From Euborellia annulipes (taxonomy: Eukaryota; Arthropoda; Insecta; Dermaptera; Anisolabididae), in the NCBI GenBank assembly GCA_023213315.1, contig JAKCPI010004415.1, positions 1 through 64,000 of the forward strand: a DNA stretch of 64,000 bases, in the 5' to 3' direction. The translations under genes were made by a program, and so were the position numbers. The stretch's first letter is position 1. Each line of letters begins with the position of its first letter. Below, piece after piece: positions 58,647 to 64,000 of the stretch. Under the pieces are notes generated by a model that made no database searches, had not been told where the DNA came from, and was given only the letters and a program-made list of their open reading frames with translations.

Positions 58647-59117
58647 CTGTTCCCATACTCTGGCAGAGGATGACGATCGATCCGTCGTGGAGTTCATCCT
58701 CTACGGGATCCTTATGAATACGATCGGCATTCTTGGTATCATTGGCAATATTATCTCTATGATAATTTTATCACGACCTCAAATGAAATCCAGTATTAAT
58801 TACTTGTTGATTGGTTTAGCAAAATGTGATACAGTGTTAATTGTGACGTCAATATTATTATTCGGTTTGCGAAGTATTTATAAATATACGGATTATATGG
58901 AAATATATTTTCGTTTCTTTCCATTTCTTGTTATTTTTTTATTTCCATTAGCAATGATTGCTCAGACAATATCTGTGTATTTAACGTTGACTGTTACTTT
59001 GGAACGTTTTGTAGCTGTTTGTTTACCTCTAAGGGCGAGATCCCTTTGCACTTACGGAAGAGCAAGGATTTATGTGATAGTAATCATCATCTTTTCAGTT
59101 CTTTATAATCTTATACG
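58639..59117 (+). CDS. class A GPCR, FMRFamide-receptor-like, coding exon 1 (TM1-TM4)
   Basis: Encodes residues 1-160 of a plasma-membrane neuropeptide-type receptor. A short acidic N-terminus with an N-glycosylation site (N3) precedes TM1 (about 17-44, with GN at 36-37). TM2 is about 52-77 (D64 at the conserved 2.50 place), and TM3 about 98-121 ending in E122-R123-F124, a DRY variant. ICL2 contains CLPLRARSLCTYGRAR, a pattern I associate with arthropod FMRFamide receptors, and TM4 begins at about 144. The open frame runs on to 59232, but the donor GTTAGT at 59118 and the good fit of the exon at 63477 show that the read-through is intronic. The splice is phase 2. No cysteine lies where the TM3 end of the usual disulfide is expected (about residue 98). 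Ligand and exact orthology are inferred. Confidence 0.85.
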
Positions 59118-60773
59118 GTTAGTATTATTTTTACTAGTATTTTATTTATTATTAACAAATATTTTATTATTAAAATATTTTTTTCCCCTTTGCGGTTATT
59201 TAGGATTATTCTTTTTCATTGTACATATATAAGCTTATATATTATTAATATTGGTGGCTACCGAGCGACGTTCTACACGCTTGTTTGAAAGGTTTCTACA
59301 TATCTTGGATTCAGCAGTGCTTTGCCATTGCTTAACAGGGTCATTTAGGGGTCGTTCCGATCTTGGTGATTGTTGCTCTTTTTTCCAGTCAGGGAGGGGG
59401 GAGAGGATATTAAAAAATTAAAAAGAATCTATCTCAAATGTCCCGAACATTCTTAGGTCACGGAAAGGAGCAAATTAGATACTCGCCACAGGTACTAATT
59501 AATTAACTTAATTATCTCATTATAATTCGGATCAAAAGCAAAAATTTAATAATTCTCCTCATCGTTAAAATTTTATTCTCTAAAAGTCATTATATCTACA
59601 TTAGCCGAAGAGAAATCACTAAATTTGCTTTTATGAATAAAGGAAAAATCATAAGATAAATATTTATAGAAGTCTCGTGGGAATCATTTTAAAAAAAATT
59701 AAATCGAAATAGAACCCATGAATGAATGGCGTGTGTTCTGAAATAATATTGATAATTATACAAGGGAAGAGATTTAAGCAGCTAGATTTTAGGGATGACA
59801 CGTTTAACGAGTGTTCAAACATAGTGGGATTTGCTTTTAGTCCTTCTGCTTACATAGTCGCAATGAAAATTCCTTTTCCTAATCAACTAAAATCAATCCA
59901 ATTTAATTTTAAAGGAAATATTTTTTTTTTTTTTTTTATTTGTCCCAGCCTAACTTTATGCAGATCCAACGAAAGGCAAACGCCACAGTTAGTAGGGCTA
60001 TTTACAAATAAACCCCATTGATTTGTGGAAATTGCCTCTAGAAGAAAGTTGTTTATATAATATTCTATTAGCATAAAGACTTTATGAATGAAATATTACC
60101 ACTCTCCATTCCACATCAACTATCGAAAAGGCGTTAATGCAAATTTATTCCTTTTGAGAACTACATTTAATTATCATAAAATAAAAATTCAAAAACAGGC
60201 TTGATGTTTTCCCTTTCTGACTATACAATTGATAGAGCTTGATTAATTAATTTTAGCCCTTAGACCCTTTGTGAGTCTTATTGGAGGGAGGGGGGGGGTG
60301 AGTTTATCTCCTATTTGCCTACCCTAGGAGAGGAAACTTTGGCTATGTTGGATAATTTTTTTCGGCAAACGGGACTTGAATCCAAGTTACAACTTTAGAT
60401 CCATAATCCGCAACTAATCCGCTCAGACATTGTTTTCTCGATATATAGAACAGAAGAGTCCAAAGTTTTGACTTGCCGTTTATAACTACAATATTTACAT
60501 ATTCTTGTCAAAACAAAAATTTTTTATTTACACCCATCGGTCTATAGAAAGAGAGGAGAGGGTAATAGGTCTAAACTACCCTCCGCAAATGATAACAAAA
60601 TGATATTAAAAAATTTCTTCCTTTTAATATAAATCTGTTAGCAATTGGGAAGTAAGAAATTAATTTATTTCCCCCCACCCTCTCCTCAATAAGCAGTTGA
60701 AATAACTCGGCTCTCCAAATAAGATTATACTGTTCATAATTTCTAAATCTCTTTCTTTAAAATTGATTTGAAT

Positions 60774-61467
60774 AAAAAAAATCTGGTGTGACTGGCGCAC
60801 AGCACACAACTTTCTCTTACCTTCGGTAATCGAAAGTTGTGTACTGTGCTTGTCACACCAGATTTTTGTGTCGACATGTATTTAGTTCCCGGCAGTAGGA
60901 AATATTTGAATTCAGATGTAAAATTTATAAGTATGGGAAAATATTTATATTTTGTTACCATGGCAACCATTTCTCCTATCTTTCCTATGAAGCACAAGAG
61001 TAAAGTGTGCTTCAAACAATTTTGAGGGCAAGACGAGAATATACATTTGAAAGAACATCTAAAAAATAATTGATTTTTGAATTTTAATCAAAATCGTTAG
61101 AGCGAATTTTGAGAAAATCGAAAAAAACTGAAAAACTACATCAGTAAAGTACTAGTACTATTTGGCCGATTTTGATTAAAAGCTTATTTTGTCGGTCCCG
61201 GGGGTGTTTAACTTAAATATAAAATTTCAGCCTCATAGCTCAATTCCTTCATGCTTAAAATTGAACACACACACACAGACAGACACACAGACAGACACAC
61301 AGACAGACACACAGACAGACAGACCATGTCGCGAAAACCACTTTTTTGGATTCAGGGGACCTCAAAACGTGAAGATCCATCAAAAGCTCGACATCGAATT
61401 TTTGACATGAATCCAATACTTTCTCTCTCTATATATATATTACATATATACATAGGTAAGAGAAAGT
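60774..61467 (+). mobile_element. family A element, full length, in GPCR intron
   Basis: Hairpin 60782-60861, body, a (CAGACACA)n core at 61264-61324, then 'ccatgtcgcgaaaaccactttttt' and the right end GGTAAGAGAAAGT (61455-61467). Confidence 0.9.
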
Positions 61468-62851
61468 AAAAAGTATTAAACAAATACCATATTGATTAAA
61501 AGAGATTTATGGAGCCATTTGGTTAATTTTTTAAGCATTCGATGAAGTTTATATCAATATTTTAAATTTTGGATTTATTTAATAACTCAGTAATATGAAA
61601 TATATTAAATAAGATGAAAACTCTCTTCTTCCCATTTCTTTTTTTTTTTTATTAATATCTTTAATGATTTGTGTAGTGAGCGTCTTCAGAAATGATTTAG
61701 ATCCTTTTCACTCAGGAACTAAATCTTGTGACTGGCTCTAGATTCAGACTTTATGTGTGTGATTAGGGTGATTGAATTTATTTCCTAATAATTTTTCTGA
61801 AGTAAAAATTTATAATCAGACCTATGGTTTTAGAGCGAATTTATGGCCTCATCTATTCTTTCAAATTTAACGTTGATAAAAATTATTTTATCTTTGAATA
61901 GTGATAAAATATACTGTATAACTTATATAGCCCCTCAAGCCCAGCACGAGATAGGATAGAAATTTATTTCTCTTCTTACTGGATGCCAATAATTTTTCTC
62001 TCTCTCTAAAAAGGACATTTTATTTTTGATTATTATATTAATTATAGGCCTTTTTTGAAATTTTTATATAAAATGCAAAAAATTCAAATAAGACTTTTCC
62101 TTTTGGATGAAAGTGAATATACCTAATTTTATAATACTAGAATAATATCTTTATAGGGTAAAAAACGAACGAAACCCGCCGAAGGTTGGTGGTGCGGTTA
62201 GTTCAAATATCCAATGGAAAATTTTTTTTACTAATATTTGTTCATCTAAAAACCTAAGAGAGTTCATTCCATGTGAATTAAAATCAATAGTTACGTGTTT
62301 ATGCAAACAACAGTTGAAAAATTTCTTCTTTTTCAAGACTTTATTCTTATCTTATGATTTTTCCACTACACTTGACTAGAAACTTTAACATAGATAACTC
62401 TGAAAATATTAAACAAAAAGCGAAGTTCACAAATTATTCCGCCTCATTATTATATGTTAATATAACAAACGGTGGCATCATTTCAACTTTTTCTTAGAGA
62501 GTGATGATGAGGGGGGGGGGGATTTTTTTCTTGAATTTCCCAAAAAATGTATTTATCATAACAAACAAAAAGTCTATAGTAATTGTGAATTAGAAAAAGT
62601 TTTTTTTTTTTTTAAATTTAGGGTTTCACTTTATTTATAGATAAAATTAAAAAGAAATCAGAAACCTCGGGGAGGGGGAATATAGTAGTAAAAATATTAA
62701 TTTTACTAATTTACCATTGTGAGTGAGGTTAAGCTTCTTTTTAAAATGCCTCTATAGAGCTCTAAACAATCCACAACAACCCTTTATGTTTTTATTAGAA
62801 GAAAATGTCCCTAAGCTAACGAAATTTGTTTAATTACCAATTCCAATAATT

Positions 62852-63385
<534 letters not shown>

Positions 63386-63476
63386 AATTCCAATAATTCT
63401 TATGTAGTATCATAAATCACCAGATATCCATTCTTATTATTTCTATTATTAAAGTTCAATTTTTTCCATTTTTCAG

Positions 63477-63660
63477 ATTTTGGGAATTTCAGCTCTGTCT
63501 TTACGAGATTAATAATACTACTGAATATTTTTATGAAACGACTGAACTAAGACGAAACGAGCTTTATGTCAGTATTTATATCAACTGGTGCTATTTTATC
63601 TTCATGTACGTTCTACCTTTTACGTGCATCGCTATTCTCAATGGGGCTATCTATATGCAA
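63477..63660 (+). CDS. GPCR coding exon 2 (end of TM4, ECL2, TM5), gene continues
   Basis: Starts after CAG at 63476 and joins exon 1 in phase 2, completing Arg160 and continuing FWEFQLC. The exon encodes residues 161-221. ECL2 carries C167 (the usual disulfide cysteine of ECL2) and an NNTT sequon (N172/N173). TM5 is about 196-219 with the conserved proline in VLPFTCIAIL. It ends in phase 0 at the donor GTAAGT (63661-63666). TM6, TM7 and the tail are not found up to 64000 and should lie downstream. The RFWE junction supports the FMRFamide-receptor family assignment. Confidence 0.85.
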
Positions 63661-63825
63661 GTAAGTTTTTTATGTTATTTCTTTACCTTTCTTTATATCA
63701 AAACCTTCTCTAATATTCTAAATACTCATCCTCCAAAAAACATTTCTGTTATTTTTTTTACTTCATATTCTATCAAGTTTTCAGATTAATATGAATAAGA
63801 TTTTATATTTAACAATAGTTTAATT

Positions 63826-63985
63826 TTTTAAGGCATTTCAGGCCATTCAGACCCCGCCCTTTTTATTTCAATTGATTGATAGCCAATTCAATTTGTCGCT
63901 TGAAGGAAACCACTGACCCTTAAAACAAGAAGTTAATACTTTACCCTAGTGCTATTGGGCAGGGTCAAAAGGCGTTTCTGGTATC
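63826..63985 (-). mobile_element. second SINE-like family (S2), copy 2
   Basis: Same block order as 29330-29465. The minus strand begins with 'gaccctgcccaatagcactagggtaaagtattaactt', which could be a tRNA-derived head. It lies in the receptor's second intron. Confidence 0.5.
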
Positions 63986-64000
63986 TTAACTTACGAATTT

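Noticed and set aside
59118..59232. Receptor ORF continuing to the stop at 59230-59232
   Set aside because: The segment is hydrophobic AT-rich read-through after a good GTTAGT donor, and exon 2 at 63477 restores the expected TM4-ECL2 sequence.

Overview
The window is AT-rich animal DNA dominated by transposable elements. It looks like an arthropod genome: spliceosomal introns with good GT/AG signals, a Ty3/Gypsy retrotransposon, hAT and Tc1/mariner/pogo-type elements, tRNA-derived SINEs, and one receptor gene of the FMRFamide-receptor type. A crustacean (for example a copepod) or another arthropod would fit, but the sequence alone does not name the species. No prokaryotic operon, CRISPR array, rRNA or intact tRNA gene was seen.

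Layout. 1-4287: a nearly complete Ty3/Gypsy retrotransposon with identical 173-bp LTRs (the first two bases of the 5' LTR are off the window), a gag ORF and a pro-pol ORF joined by an apparent -1 frameshift site. 4600-9132: AT-rich DNA with a hairpin-bearing repeat and SINE copies. 9133-13200: a 4.07-kb hAT transposon with an 8-bp target duplication. Its spliced transposase gene is broken by a stop codon and by an inserted 1.1-kb element that itself carries a small hAT MITE; a fold-back mariner-type MITE sits at its 3' end. 13200-58400: no convincing host gene, but many datable insertions. These include a recurrent 0.65-kb hairpin-ended family (family A, Helentron-like in layout), a tRNA-derived SINE (S1, about 14 full or partial copies), at least eight hAT-type MITEs with 8-bp duplications, Tc1/pogo-type MITEs with TA duplications, fold-back elements, and a 3' LINE remnant. 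58447-64000: the 5' part of a class A GPCR gene. A 5' leader exon with upstream ORFs is followed by coding exon 1 (TM1-TM4), a 4.36-kb intron full of repeats, and coding exon 2 (ECL2-TM5). The gene continues past the window.

The transposon history is unusually readable. Several loci show two or three nested layers whose order follows from target-site duplications: 15855-17207, 9133-13200, 37966-39655 and 50391-51139. The most noteworthy signals are the family A architecture with its hypervariable core microsatellite, possible hammerhead-like motifs of Penelope type, the slippery heptamer flush with the gag stop codon, and an acidic upstream ORF that overlaps the receptor start codon by 8 nt.
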